Assembly (NCBI GenBank): GCA_020634035.1
Contig: JACKCM010000008.1
Span: forward strand, 351,446 to 415,445
Reading direction: 5' to 3'
Length of the DNA stretch: 64,000 bases
From: Candidatus Obscuribacterales bacterium
GTDB lineage: Bacteria; Cyanobacteriota; Vampirovibrionia; Obscuribacterales; Obscuribacteraceae
The notes under the pieces are model-generated. The model was not told where the DNA came from and searched no databases. It worked only from the letters and a program-made list of their open reading frames with translations. Below, in pieces: positions 38,016 to 46,725 of this stretch; position 1 is the stretch's first letter; each line of letters begins with the position of its first letter. A program made the position numbers and the translations under genes.

Positions 38016-38746
38016 CTGCTTTGAGTGCGGGCATGTAAGGCATGGTCTTTTATCTCTTCCGGCACCAGATTGTCGCAACCGGCTGACTTAAGTGCAGCGA
38101 CTATAGTGTCGGCATCTTGTGGATAGCGGTTGCGCAGCAGCCCTTCGAGATAGTCCCATTGTCTGGCCGCTTCTCTGATGGCAAGACCCCGGGCGACTTT
38201 TCCGTAGGTGCTGTTCTGAAGCTGTTTAGTCGCTCTTTTGTTTCGTTCCTCTTTGCTCAGCTTTTTATAGCCTGCTTTCTCCGCTTCGGACCAGTCAATA
38301 AGTTCCATCTCGTAGGGGTCGAAACTGTTGCTGCCTGAATCTGCCAGTTTTTTCTCTTCTTTTTCCAGAAAGTTCGTATTCTGATAAAAGGCGTTAATAG
38401 TATGGAGCATCATTCCAAAATGAAACAGGGCCCTGGTGCGCATCTCCGGCTCCGGCCCTGCGTCTCGGGCGGCATTCAAGATTTTTTTCCTCTCCGCTTT
38501 TATATACCTGAAAGAATGGTCAAGGGTGTCGCTTTCAAAATGGCGCTCCGGTTTTTTCTCTTTGCTGTTCATACGGTGGCCTTGATAATAGGCGCCTTCG
38601 ACGATCACATCTATATTTCTGGGGCAGACGATGCCGTTCAAAGCTTCCTGAATAATGGATCTGTCAGTGTCCGAGGCGAAGGCTGCTTGATTGAAGCTGA
38701 GAAGCAGCAGCGTCAGAGTCAGAAAGTTCGAAATATATATCTGCAT
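38009..38746 (-). CDS. Secreted phospholipase C / Het-C-like protein
   Basis: A 245-residue protein with a signal peptide (about 1-24, ending AAFAS). The block ERHFESDTLDHSFRYI and the helix ALFHFGMMLHTINAFYQNTN resemble the zinc-binding segments of bacterial phospholipase C, S1/P1 nuclease and Het-C proteins, where H...H-x-x-x-D/N residues hold three zincs. The usual FYSH is FYQN here. Activity is therefore uncertain. The rest is helical and charged. Confidence 0.55.
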   Translation of the reverse strand: MQIYISNFLTLTLLLLSFNQAAFASDTDRSIIQEALNGIVCPRNIDVIVEGAYYQGHRMNSKEKKPERHFESDTLDHSFRYIKAERKKILNAARDAGPEPEMRTRALFHFGMMLHTINAFYQNTNFLEKEEKKLADSGSNSFDPYEMELIDWSEAEKAGYKKLSKEERNKRATKQLQNSTYGKVARGLAIREAARQWDYLEGLLRNRYPQDADTIVAALKSAGCDNLVPEEIKDHALHARTQSSQ

Positions 38747-38912
38747 TATTTCCGATAGGCCCCTTCGTGCTTTCTGATGATTAATCTTGTAGCTATTTTA
38801 ATTCGGAATCTCTCCGCTTCGCCTGTTGAATCGCATCTAACGATGGGAGAATGTAGTTGGATTTGCTGTATGCCGCCCTGTTGTTTTAATTATTAGCCGA
38901 AAAGTTCAGATT

Positions 38913-39764
38913 ATGCCAAAAGTCACTTATAACTCGAATCTAAATGACATCACTTTTGTCGCTTTCGACGTCGAGACCACCGGGCTATCGCCGGTGGCGA
39001 ACCGTCTGGTGGAGCTCTCCGGCGTCAAATTCAGCTATGACAACGGCAAGGTCGAAACCTTTTCCGAGTTGATCGATCCGGAGATGCCTATTCCCAGAGA
39101 AGTGACCAATATTCACGGCATCACGGACCGGATGGTTCGGGGCAAACCCAATGCTGCAGCCGTTATTCCGAAATTTTTGTCCTTTATAGGCGCGGATTCG
39201 GTTCTGATTGCCCACAATGCTCCTTTCGATCTGGAGTTCATGCGGGTCAATATCGCCCGTCTCGGGCTTGTTTGTCCAGAGAACTATGTGGTCGATACCC
39301 TGGTACTCTCCAGGGAGGTTCTACCCGAAGCCCCCCGGCATCAGCTCAAAACCGTGGTCGAGATGCTGGAGCTGCCCTCCGGCGGCTACCACCGTGCCCT
39401 GGCCGACAGTGAACATGTGAAAGAGGTCTTCCGCTTGTTGACCGCCAGAAGCCACTTTCCCTGTTTCGAGAATCTCTGCGCAATCGGGGCGGTTACCACT
39501 TTCAACTTTGATCAATTTGCCGAGCAGGTGGCCGATGCCCTGCCCGAAGCAGCAAAGAAGACCATGGAAAAGATTCAAAAAGCGATAGACTCGAAGCTGG
39601 TGGTAGAGATTACATACAACGGCGCGGTAGTCTCCAGGCGTAAAGTGCAGCCTATCTCGCTTATTCACAGTCGCGGTCAGATTTATCTCACGGCGTTCTG
39701 CAAGATGGCCCGGGCCGAGCGGACTTTTAGAATTGATCGAATTGAGAGCCTGAGCGGATGTTAA
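38913..39764 (+). CDS. DEDDh 3'-5' exonuclease fused to a WYL-like domain
   Basis: The 283-residue protein has an N-terminal epsilon-type exonuclease domain: AFDVETTGLSP (about 17-27), IAHNAPFDLEFM (about 97-108) and HRALADSEH (about 158-166) give the D-E-D-H-D set. The C-terminal part (about 213-283) is WYL-like: IQKAIDSKLVVEITYNGAVV, VQPISLIHSRGQIYLTAFC and FRIDRIESL. WYL domains sense small nucleic acids or nucleotides in transcription factors and defence systems. The fusion suggests a regulated exonuclease in DNA repair or defence. It stands alone. Confidence 0.8.
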   Translation: MPKVTYNSNLNDITFVAFDVETTGLSPVANRLVELSGVKFSYDNGKVETFSELIDPEMPIPREVTNIHGITDRMVRGKPNAAAVIPKFLSFIGADSVLIAHNAPFDLEFMRVNIARLGLVCPENYVVDTLVLSREVLPEAPRHQLKTVVEMLELPSGGYHRALADSEHVKEVFRLLTARSHFPCFENLCAIGAVTTFNFDQFAEQVADALPEAAKKTMEKIQKAIDSKLVVEITYNGAVVSRRKVQPISLIHSRGQIYLTAFCKMARAERTFRIDRIESLSGC

Positions 39765-39848
39765 CGGCACATAGCCTGTTTAGAAGACTTTTTAAGGCTC
39801 AGGGTGCTAGAGTTATTGGGTTTTCGAGAAAACGAGAGTGCTCTATCC

Positions 39849-41030
39849 ATGCGCAATAAAAGGTCGGTGACCCTATTCGTGATGTCGATGATGGCTCCTG
39901 CTCTCTTCCTGGGTGCGGCTGAGCCTGCATCTGCTATTCCGCTTTTAGACCGGGTTCTGTCCAAAGTCAAAAAAGAGCCCAATGCCGATAAAAGTAAAGA
40001 TAAAAAGACTCCGGACCTCGGTGGCGTCGACGAACTCAACCCTGAGAAAGCTTCCAAAATCGAAAAGCACCTGAAGCTGGGCGATATGTTTTTCAAAAGG
40101 CGTGACCTGACCAATGCCATGCTCGAATATGAGGATGTGGTCAAAGTCGACCCCGACAATTTCAAAGCTCATTTTATGCTCGGCAAAGTTCTGATGGCGA
40201 TGTCCGACTTCGAAGAAGCTTTAAAAGAATACGAGAAGCTTACCGAGCTTAGGCCTACATCTGGCGATGCTCATTATATGAAGGCTGAAGCCCTGCGGAT
40301 GCTGGGCGAGAATGACAAAGCGATCGACGGTTATGAGATGTCCCTCAAGGTCGACCCTCGCAGAGCGCTTGCCCATGCCTATCTCGGAGAGTGCTACCGG
40401 ACCAAGGGCGATTATCGTCTGGCGGTCAAAGAATGCAAAGATGCTATCAAGCTCGATGATAAGCTGGTTCTTCCCCATCTGGTCCTGGCCAAGACTTACG
40501 CCGTCACCCGGCTGGAAGAGCTTTCGGATAAGCACTATAAAAAAGCTATCGCTCTGGATCCCCGTGATCCGGTTACCCGGGTTCAGTATGGGGTGGCACT
40601 GGGCCAGGCAAAAAAATGGAACGAAGCAGAAAAAGAGTTTACCCTTGCGGTCAAGCTGGAGCCCAACAGTGCCGAAGGGCATACCGGTCTAGCCTGGGTG
40701 CTGGCTCGGCAGGATAAGCTCGAGAAAGCCCTGGAAGAAGCCCGTCTGGCTGTCACCCTCGCCCCTAACGATGCCGATACTCACTCCAGTTTAGCCTGGG
40801 TCTATTCTCAGGCCGGGGACCATACTGCTTCGGTCATGCAGTATCGCCTCGCCCTCAAAATCGATCCGGATAATGCCAAGCTGCACCGCGCTCTGGGAAT
40901 GGCGCTCAAAGACCGGGGCGACATAGACGGTGCTATCGCCGAGCTGCTTCATACGACCAAGATGATGCCCCATGACTATGAGTCGCAGCTCGCCTTAAAA
41001 GACTTGATGCAGAAAAGAATCGAGAAATAG
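39849..41030 (+). CDS. Secreted tetratricopeptide-repeat protein
   Basis: The product is 393 residues from ATG 39849, chosen because it gives a signal peptide (MRNKRSVTLFVMSMMAPALF, cut near PASA). A short polar linker leads into about nine consecutive TPR units (e.g. GDMFFKRRDLTNAMLEYEDV, GDAHYMKAEALRMLGENDKA). TPR arrays bind protein partners; the partner is not evident. The upstream in-frame start at 39804 would place 15 residues before the signal peptide. Confidence 0.8.
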   Translation: MRNKRSVTLFVMSMMAPALFLGAAEPASAIPLLDRVLSKVKKEPNADKSKDKKTPDLGGVDELNPEKASKIEKHLKLGDMFFKRRDLTNAMLEYEDVVKVDPDNFKAHFMLGKVLMAMSDFEEALKEYEKLTELRPTSGDAHYMKAEALRMLGENDKAIDGYEMSLKVDPRRALAHAYLGECYRTKGDYRLAVKECKDAIKLDDKLVLPHLVLAKTYAVTRLEELSDKHYKKAIALDPRDPVTRVQYGVALGQAKKWNEAEKEFTLAVKLEPNSAEGHTGLAWVLARQDKLEKALEEARLAVTLAPNDADTHSSLAWVYSQAGDHTASVMQYRLALKIDPDNAKLHRALGMALKDRGDIDGAIAELLHTTKMMPHDYESQLALKDLMQKRIEK

Positions 41031-41055
41031 TCGGGACAGAGGCTCTCGTTTTTGC

Positions 41056-42729
41056 TTACTGTGGTTGATAGCCGTAGGGATAGCCTTGCTGCGGCTGCAT
41101 TTGCATCTGGGGCTGAGGCTGATATGGATACTGCTGGGGCTGCATCTGATTCGGATTCGGATAAGAATTCTGATTGCCCAGAAACTGCTGAATCTTAGGC
41201 TTCAGGCCCTGGAAAACATTGTCGATCATCTGCAGAGGCTGGGGCATATTGCCCTGGCTTTGCATCGGCACCTGATTAGTATAAGGATTCGGATTCGGAT
41301 TCGGATTCGGATATGAATTAACCGGATATGGTGAAGGGACCTGTTGAGGGATCACAGGAGGCGTATAGCCGTATTGCTGGTTCGGATAGTTAGGATAGTT
41401 TGGATAGTAAGGAGCCTGCGCCTGTGGTGAATAGGCTGTGGGTTGATAGCCTGCCTGGGGATAATATGGCGGTGCCTGATAGTAGCCATATTGCGGCGGC
41501 GGCTGAGTATAGGGTGCGGCCATGCCTGTTATGGCTACCCCGGCATTGGGCTGGGCAGCCGGCTGAGTGCTGGCGGTTTTGACTTCGACTTTCTGTATGT
41601 CTTTGACACCGGCCATGGTGACCACTGCATAGGCCGAGTACAGTTTTGCAATGGTTGCTTTGTCACGTTTGGTCAGGGCCGGAAGCTGTCTCTGGGTCGT
41701 ACCCAGGTACATGATATCGGAAGGATTAGTAGAATGACCGTTCAAGCCAAGCGAATGACCGATTTCGTGCAGGCAGGTCTCTTTGATGCGGTCTTCGTCG
41801 GTGCCTTCTTTGGTAAAAGGATCCTGGGTTCTTATCTGAATCCGCGCTTTTTTAACTTCGCCTGCCGATGTGGTGGCACTGGTGGTCAGACCGGCCTTCT
41901 CTCTTTCTTTTTTGTCGTCTCCTATCCTCAGGCGCTTGTCGGTCCACTCCAGATTGATGTCCGCTTCTTCCAGCGACTCGACAAAGGTAAAAGGCAGCTT
42001 CTTGCCCGAGGCTCGATACCAGGCAATAAAAGACTGGCGGGCGATGGTCGGAAATGAAGGTTGATAGCCCTTCGATGAAGAGTTCTCTTCTATATGAACT
42101 TTCAGGGGCAGTTTACTCTTGTCCCAGCGGTTGACGTTGTCTTCGGCGGTCAATTTGTCTAGATAGTCGGGAGATTTGCTCGAGTATTTCTGGGTCTTGC
42201 CTTTTTCTTCTTCGAGCATGGTAATCAGGCTTTCGGCTCGAGCTTTCTTCTCGCCCCGGGTCTTGTCGGCATACTTTCGCAAAAATAAAATCGCCTCGTC
42301 ATGACGATTGGCTTCGTTGCAGTAGATGCCTAAGTTATAGAGCAAATTCTCCTTGTCCGGGTCGTATCTGAAAGTGATCAGAGCCTCGTCCACAGCTTGA
42401 TTCGGATTGCCCAGCTCATAATAGATTCGGGATAAAAATTCGTGGATATGTGGGGTCATACCGGTGCGGTCGTATTTGGCAGCCTCAATCAAGATCTTTC
42501 TTGCCTGGACCTTATTGCCTTTCATATAGACTTCCCGGGCTTGTTTGTAGAGTCTTATTGTATGGTTCTCGGTCTGGATATCTTTTACCGGCTTCACCTT
42601 TATAGAGCGGGCCTGCACTGGACTGGCCATCTGAAGACAGGCGACCACAGCCAGTATCACCATGAGCCCCGGCAGAAAGTACCGAAACCCTTTATTTTGC
42701 AGGCGATAAAGTCTTTTGACCAGCTTCAA
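41056..42729 (-). CDS. Secreted metzincin (matrixin-like) protease with TPR region and Pro/Tyr/Gln tail
   Basis: A 557-residue protein. It has an N-terminal membrane or signal segment (about 17-40), TPR-like helices (about 50-170) and a metzincin domain with HEIGHSLGLNGH (321-332) and the Met-turn DIMY about ten residues later. The last 140 residues are low-complexity, rich in Pro, Tyr, Gln and Asn with a PNPNPNP run. The catalytic motif is intact, so it is likely an active secreted zinc protease. The tail could bind polymers or surfaces. It is convergent with the TPR gene. Confidence 0.88.
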   Translation of the reverse strand: MKLVKRLYRLQNKGFRYFLPGLMVILAVVACLQMASPVQARSIKVKPVKDIQTENHTIRLYKQAREVYMKGNKVQARKILIEAAKYDRTGMTPHIHEFLSRIYYELGNPNQAVDEALITFRYDPDKENLLYNLGIYCNEANRHDEAILFLRKYADKTRGEKKARAESLITMLEEEKGKTQKYSSKSPDYLDKLTAEDNVNRWDKSKLPLKVHIEENSSSKGYQPSFPTIARQSFIAWYRASGKKLPFTFVESLEEADINLEWTDKRLRIGDDKKEREKAGLTTSATTSAGEVKKARIQIRTQDPFTKEGTDEDRIKETCLHEIGHSLGLNGHSTNPSDIMYLGTTQRQLPALTKRDKATIAKLYSAYAVVTMAGVKDIQKVEVKTASTQPAAQPNAGVAITGMAAPYTQPPPQYGYYQAPPYYPQAGYQPTAYSPQAQAPYYPNYPNYPNQQYGYTPPVIPQQVPSPYPVNSYPNPNPNPNPYTNQVPMQSQGNMPQPLQMIDNVFQGLKPKIQQFLGNQNSYPNPNQMQPQQYPYQPQPQMQMQPQQGYPYGYQPQ

Positions 42730-42808
42730 AACAATAGCCTTTTATGCTATCCCCGATTAACTTTATGCCCTTTAAGAAGCCGGTCCGAATCTCCATCAGG
42801 CGCCCAAG

Positions 42809-43525
42809 CTATTTAATTGTCGAGCCCGGTTTTATCGCTGCGGATCCCTGCTCACACAGAGGGCAAGAGTCCGGTTCGTAGGTCTCTAGATTGAGGGCGA
42901 GCAGATTTATAAACGGAACATCGAAACTGGCTTTTCCGCCAGAGCGGTCAACAACGGCGCCTACTGCTACTGGATCGCAGCCGATTGTTTTGAGCATCTC
43001 CACCACTTTTCTGGCAGAGCCGCCTGTGGTGGTCACGTCTTCTACCACCAGAATCTTTTCACCGGGTTTCAATTCGATGCCGCGTCTTATGGCAAAGCCC
43101 GGGTCTTCTGGGATTTTTTCGGCGAAGACCGCTTTGACAAGCGGTTTCTCTGCCCTTGCTTGAGCGCTCAGACCGGCCAGGTGTTCGAGCTGCTCGGCAC
43201 TGCCGGTGGTGTCGCAGGCATTTTTGCTGTCTTTGCAAAGCTTTCTCTCCAGCGCCTGGGCGACATAGAGTTCCCAGTGGATGGCGCCGAGCGCGGGACC
43301 TACAACAGTTTCCGGTTTCAGTCCGGCGTCCAGGACCTTTTCTATAAGCAGGTCGGCGAGCAGATTGCCCAGACGCGGATACTGCATCACTTTCTGGCAT
43401 TGCATGTATTCGCTGCTGTGTTTGCCCGAGGTCAAGATGAAGTGACCGGTCTGCCAGGCTTCGACGGATTTCAAGGTTTTACCTGTTATATCTGCCGTAT
43501 TTATAGAAGTCTCTGTCATGGTCAA
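42809..43525 (-). CDS. pyrE: Orotate phosphoribosyltransferase
   Basis: A 238-residue OPRT of pyrimidine biosynthesis, joining orotate and PRPP to give OMP. The PRPP-binding motif is VVEDVTTTGGSARKV; HFILTSGKHSSEY is the N-terminal block and the Cys-rich tail SCPLCEQG is common in this subgroup. About 30 extra residues (CKDSKNACDTTGSAEQLEHL, then AGLSAQARAEK) are inserted where the usual enzyme has a short turn, near the active-site loop. The reaction is inferred from the family. Confidence 0.88.
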   Translation of the reverse strand: MTMTETSINTADITGKTLKSVEAWQTGHFILTSGKHSSEYMQCQKVMQYPRLGNLLADLLIEKVLDAGLKPETVVGPALGAIHWELYVAQALERKLCKDSKNACDTTGSAEQLEHLAGLSAQARAEKPLVKAVFAEKIPEDPGFAIRRGIELKPGEKILVVEDVTTTGGSARKVVEMLKTIGCDPVAVGAVVDRSGGKASFDVPFINLLALNLETYEPDSCPLCEQGSAAIKPGSTIK

Positions 43526-43598
43526 TCACCCCCTGATCCTTGATTAGATTTGTATACAGGGATTCAAGTTTTTTATCAACTGTTGTATCCTTCATGGA

Positions 43599-44327
43599 AT
43601 GAAATCGAAGAGTGTAAAACCGGTTATTGGAATCAATCTGGACGTCAGGGACGGTCCTCCGCCTGAGGCCAGTCTGCAGACCACCTATCTCGAAGCTGTG
43701 GCCAAGAGCGGTGGCATCCCGGTTTTGATCCCTCCCATGTCCGAAGGGGATTTAGAGGCGATAATGGAGATGATCGATGGTGTCATCTTCGTCGGCGGTC
43801 TCGATTACAACCCCTGTCGCTATAACCAGGAGAAAGAGGCAGAGACCGTATTGATAAATCCCACCAGGGATAATTTCGATTTTGCTTTCATCAACAAAGT
43901 GATGACCGGCTATGAAGTTCCTGTTCTCGGGATCTGTCTGGGGATGCAGCTGCTCAATGTGCATCGGGGCGGTGATCTGGTCCAGGATATTCCCAAGACC
44001 TATCCTGAATCAGGCATCAAACATGCCAGCCCGGATGGCTGGAATAAAGGTTTCAACGAGCACAGCGTCCGTCTTGTAAAGGGCAGCCGGCTCTATGAAA
44101 TCTATAAGCAAGAAGAGCTGCAGATCTCCACTTCGCACCACCAGGCTGTCAGGAACCCGGGCGAAGGTTTGAAAGTGGTCTCCAATGCTGATGACGGTGT
44201 GATCGAGGCTATCGAGCTTGATGGCGAGCGCATGGTCATCGGTGTACAGTGGCACCCCGAGCGGGGCTATGACCTGAACAAGCCCCTCTTCGATAGTTTC
44301 GTCAAAGCTTCTGCCAACGGCAATTAA
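43599..44327 (+). CDS. Class I glutamine-amidotransferase-like hydrolase (PuuD / peptidase C26 family)
   Basis: A 242-residue protein of the gamma-glutamyl-GABA hydrolase family. It has the nucleophile elbow GICLGMQLLNV, HHQAV and the catalytic His/Glu in GVQWHPER. Members cleave gamma-glutamyl amides, for example in putrescine breakdown. No putrescine pathway genes are near, so the substrate is open. It is divergent to pyrE across 73 bases. Confidence 0.88.
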   Translation: MKSKSVKPVIGINLDVRDGPPPEASLQTTYLEAVAKSGGIPVLIPPMSEGDLEAIMEMIDGVIFVGGLDYNPCRYNQEKEAETVLINPTRDNFDFAFINKVMTGYEVPVLGICLGMQLLNVHRGGDLVQDIPKTYPESGIKHASPDGWNKGFNEHSVRLVKGSRLYEIYKQEELQISTSHHQAVRNPGEGLKVVSNADDGVIEAIELDGERMVIGVQWHPERGYDLNKPLFDSFVKASANGN

Positions 44328-44338
44328 AAACCGCTAGC

Positions 44339-45205
44339 TTATTTAGATCCGGGCATCGCTCCGGGAACCAGTACCGAGGTGCCGTGGGGCACATAGATTA
44401 TCTCGGCATTGGGATTGAGCTTGCGTACCGCTTCGAGCTTGACATAGTCCGGGCTGTTGCCCAGGGCTCTTTGCACCGCCATGATTTTGTAGGCTTCGGC
44501 ATCGGCCTGGGTTTTGGTGATATCTGCTTCGATCTTGGCTTTGGTCAGGGTGTTTTTCATAGCCTGGGCGTTTTGCAGGGCGACCTGTTTTTGCTCGACG
44601 GCTGCTTGATACTCTTTAGAGAAGCGAACATTGGTTATTGAGATCATCTCCATAACCAGGTGCTTTTCGGCCAGTTTGCGGGTGACATAGTCTCTTATGT
44701 TCTGGCTGACCACGGCGCGATTGGCGAGCAGTTCAGAGACTTCGTGCTTGGCAATTTCTGCCTTGAGCGCTTCTCTTACCACCGGTCCGACAATCTTGCT
44801 GCCATAGTCGAAGCCCACTTCGTTGTAGAGCTTCCAGAGCTCATTGGGAAGGGGATGATAGTTGAGGGTGACATCGGTGTGAATCACCTGCTGGTCAGAG
44901 CTGACAGATTCTTCGTTTTTGAGGGACATGCGCTGGGTGCGGATATCGTGCTGGTCGACGGTCTCTACCACCGGAATGATGATCTGCACACCAGGATGAA
45001 GGACCCGGGGCTCGACGCCCGTCATGCGGTTAAAAACCACACCGACGTGGCCTGCATCCACCACCACGGCAAGGCTGGTGGTGACCCAGATGGCGCCGAA
45101 TACGGCAAAGCCGAACCAGCCTCCGATGCGAGCCTTGGACTCTTTGGAGCCGGCAGCCACACAGAGACAGCCAACAGCTAGAATCAAAAATACAAATTCA
45201 ATCAT
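44339..45205 (-). CDS. Prohibitin/SPFH-family membrane protein
   Basis: The product is about 288 residues from ATG 45205; a GTG at 45217 is the alternative start. An N-terminal membrane helix, then a second one (GFAVFGAIWVTTSLAVVVDA), precede the SPFH domain (VGVVFNRMTGVEPRVLHPGV, VSSDQQVIHTDVTLNYH) and a coiled coil (EYQAAVEQKQVALQNAQAMK). Such proteins form ring-like membrane scaffolds that often modulate FtsH. An ftsH gene lies 3.4 kb away on the other strand, but they are not in one operon. Confidence 0.88.
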   Translation of the reverse strand: MIEFVFLILAVGCLCVAAGSKESKARIGGWFGFAVFGAIWVTTSLAVVVDAGHVGVVFNRMTGVEPRVLHPGVQIIIPVVETVDQHDIRTQRMSLKNEESVSSDQQVIHTDVTLNYHPLPNELWKLYNEVGFDYGSKIVGPVVREALKAEIAKHEVSELLANRAVVSQNIRDYVTRKLAEKHLVMEMISITNVRFSKEYQAAVEQKQVALQNAQAMKNTLTKAKIEADITKTQADAEAYKIMAVQRALGNSPDYVKLEAVRKLNPNAEIIYVPHGTSVLVPGAMPGSK

Positions 45206-45237
45206 GGCTAAAAGCACAACTCCTTTATCTGTCTTAC

Positions 45238-45564
45238 TCAGGCAGATTCTTTTTCAGATCTGTCCTGTTTCAAATGGATCTTCGAATCGACCAGATTGCT
45301 GGTGAATTCAAGGGTCTCCTGCATCTGGAGCATCTGGCTGGTGACTTGATCGAGCTGCTTTTCCAGCTCTTCCACCCGTTTTTCCAGCTTGATAGTCTTC
45401 TCGCTTCCCGCCTCGCGGGATTCGAGCTTCACTTTCTCGGCATAGGCTTCTGCCATCGGTCTTCCGAAGGAGGCAAGTGCGACCAGGGCCAGAATGAAGA
45501 TGCCCCCTAAAATTGCTAGTTCGTAATAAATCATTTCACTAACCAGATTTGCCGATATTACCAT
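45238..45564 (-). CDS. Small membrane protein with coiled coil
   Basis: A 108-residue frame with one N-terminal membrane helix (YYELAILGGIFILALVALAS) and a charged coiled coil (KTIKLEKRVEELEKQLDQVT). Neither ATG 45564 nor ATG 45534 has a strong ribosome site, so the start is uncertain. It precedes the prohibitin-like gene by 20-30 bases and may be co-transcribed. No family is recognised beyond this layout. Confidence 0.6.
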   Translation of the reverse strand: MVISANLVSEMIYYELAILGGIFILALVALASFGRPMAEAYAEKVKLESREAGSEKTIKLEKRVEELEKQLDQVTSQMLQMQETLEFTSNLVDSKIHLKQDRSEKESA

Positions 45565-45613
45565 CTTAGCGGGCTGTCAGGCGGTGGAAGATTTTCATAA
45601 TCTCGATTTAAAC

Positions 45614-45643
45614 TTGACACGGAAAGGGAAGGATAAGGATAAT
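45614..45643 (+). promoter_or_regulatory. Promoter of tRNA-Met
   Basis: TTGACA, 18 bases, GATAAT. Transcription would start near 45650, about 20 bases before the tRNA. It is the best consensus match in the window. Confidence 0.75.
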
Positions 45644-45669
45644 CGTCTACCATCCTTTGTCAACTTTGC

Positions 45670-45743
45670 GGCACGGTAGCTCAGATGGTTAGAGCGGGCG
45701 ACTCATAATCGCCAGGCCGACAGTTCGATTCTGTCCCGTGCTA
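45670..45743 (+). tRNA. tRNA-Met (anticodon CAT)
   Basis: A 74-base cloverleaf: acceptor GGCACGG pairs with CCGTGCT, D-arm GCTC...GAGC, anticodon arm GGCGA-CTCATAA-TCGCC with CAT, T-arm GACAGTTCGATTCTGTC, discriminator A. The acceptor pair and absence of initiator features (no GGG/CCC anticodon stem) suit elongator Met; a lysidine-modified Ile2 species is less likely but possible. T-rich sequence follows and could end transcription. Confidence 0.93.
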
Positions 45744-45781
45744 TTTTTTTGACTAATAACCATATTCGGTATTACCGAGAG

Positions 45782-46630
45782 TTACGGCTGTACGTTGTAT
45801 CTCTCGACATCGCCGAATTTGAAAAACTGCCTGCCGCCGGTGGCAGCGGTTTTGATGCCGGCATTCTGAGAGACCCAGGGACGTCTGGACCGTGCCGGAA
45901 ATTTCAATATCGCCGAGCCATCTAAAGCTTGCACCGAATTGAGCACCGCCTGGTCATACTCCGGAAAACCGGATGAATGCAAGAGTTTGAGGTTGGATAT
46001 CTTGCGGTCGTTAGAGATTTTGCAAGAGAACCAGGCGATGGTGCCCATGGGAAATTTGCTTACCATAGTCTGGCTCTGGGGATCCCATCTGATTTGAGGA
46101 TTATCCGGATCATTCATGGCCTGGGTGACCCCGGACTGCACCGACCACAAAAATCTATTGCGCCATTTGTCCCAGGCTATGGCAAGCTCCTGGTCTCCAA
46201 AGTCGGGATCTTGAGATTGCAGCGTGCTTTCATCTTTAGAAACCGTGGCTTTTAAAGCATCTTTGTTGGCGTTGCCCTGCAGGGTGTTTTTCGGTTTATC
46301 AAGACTGCCGAAACGGCGCCTGAATTCGATGTCCCCTTCATCTTCGACAGTGCCCTCGAGGGCTTGATCATCGGCTTTGCCTTTTAAAGCATTTTGAGAG
46401 TCGAGGGTGCCTTCACCGGCTCTGAGCTTATCTTTAGATGCGCTCGCCGGCAGTACCGGAGTCGGCATAGAGAACGTCGGAGCGGCCTTTTCTACGGTAG
46501 AAGGTTCGATATCGGTCTGATCTATTGAGCCCTGCAGTGGGTCGGCAAAGACCGCTTGCTGGCAGACTGAGCCGATAGAAATCGCCAGCGTCAGGCTCAG
46601 TGCGATGGACTTCGATAACTTGAGGGTCAT
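45782..46630 (-). CDS. Secreted protein with TonB-C-like domain and LQ/LKG repeats
   Basis: A 282-residue protein with a signal peptide (about 1-29). A polar region has loosely repeated segments (GTLDSQNALKGKADDQALEG, NTLQGNANKDALKATV, ESTLQSQ). The C-terminal part (about 155-282) resembles the TonB C-terminal domain: AWFSCKISNDRKISNLKLLH, SSGFPEYDQAVLNSV and LKFPARSRRPWV. Without a membrane helix it is not a classical TonB. Its role is unknown. Confidence 0.65.
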   Translation of the reverse strand: MTLKLSKSIALSLTLAISIGSVCQQAVFADPLQGSIDQTDIEPSTVEKAAPTFSMPTPVLPASASKDKLRAGEGTLDSQNALKGKADDQALEGTVEDEGDIEFRRRFGSLDKPKNTLQGNANKDALKATVSKDESTLQSQDPDFGDQELAIAWDKWRNRFLWSVQSGVTQAMNDPDNPQIRWDPQSQTMVSKFPMGTIAWFSCKISNDRKISNLKLLHSSGFPEYDQAVLNSVQALDGSAILKFPARSRRPWVSQNAGIKTAATGGRQFFKFGDVERYNVQP

Positions 46631-46725
46631 GGATGAATTTCCGAGTTTTTATAGATGTATGGGGGACGATATTCAGAATCTATTTTGTAGGATAACGCAA
46701 AAGTTCAATATAATAAAATGTGCCA

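Noticed and set aside
41280..41320. Short tandem repeat GGATTC units, considered as a CRISPR or satellite
   Set aside because: They are the codons of the PNPNP tail of the metzincin, in frame, with no spacer structure.
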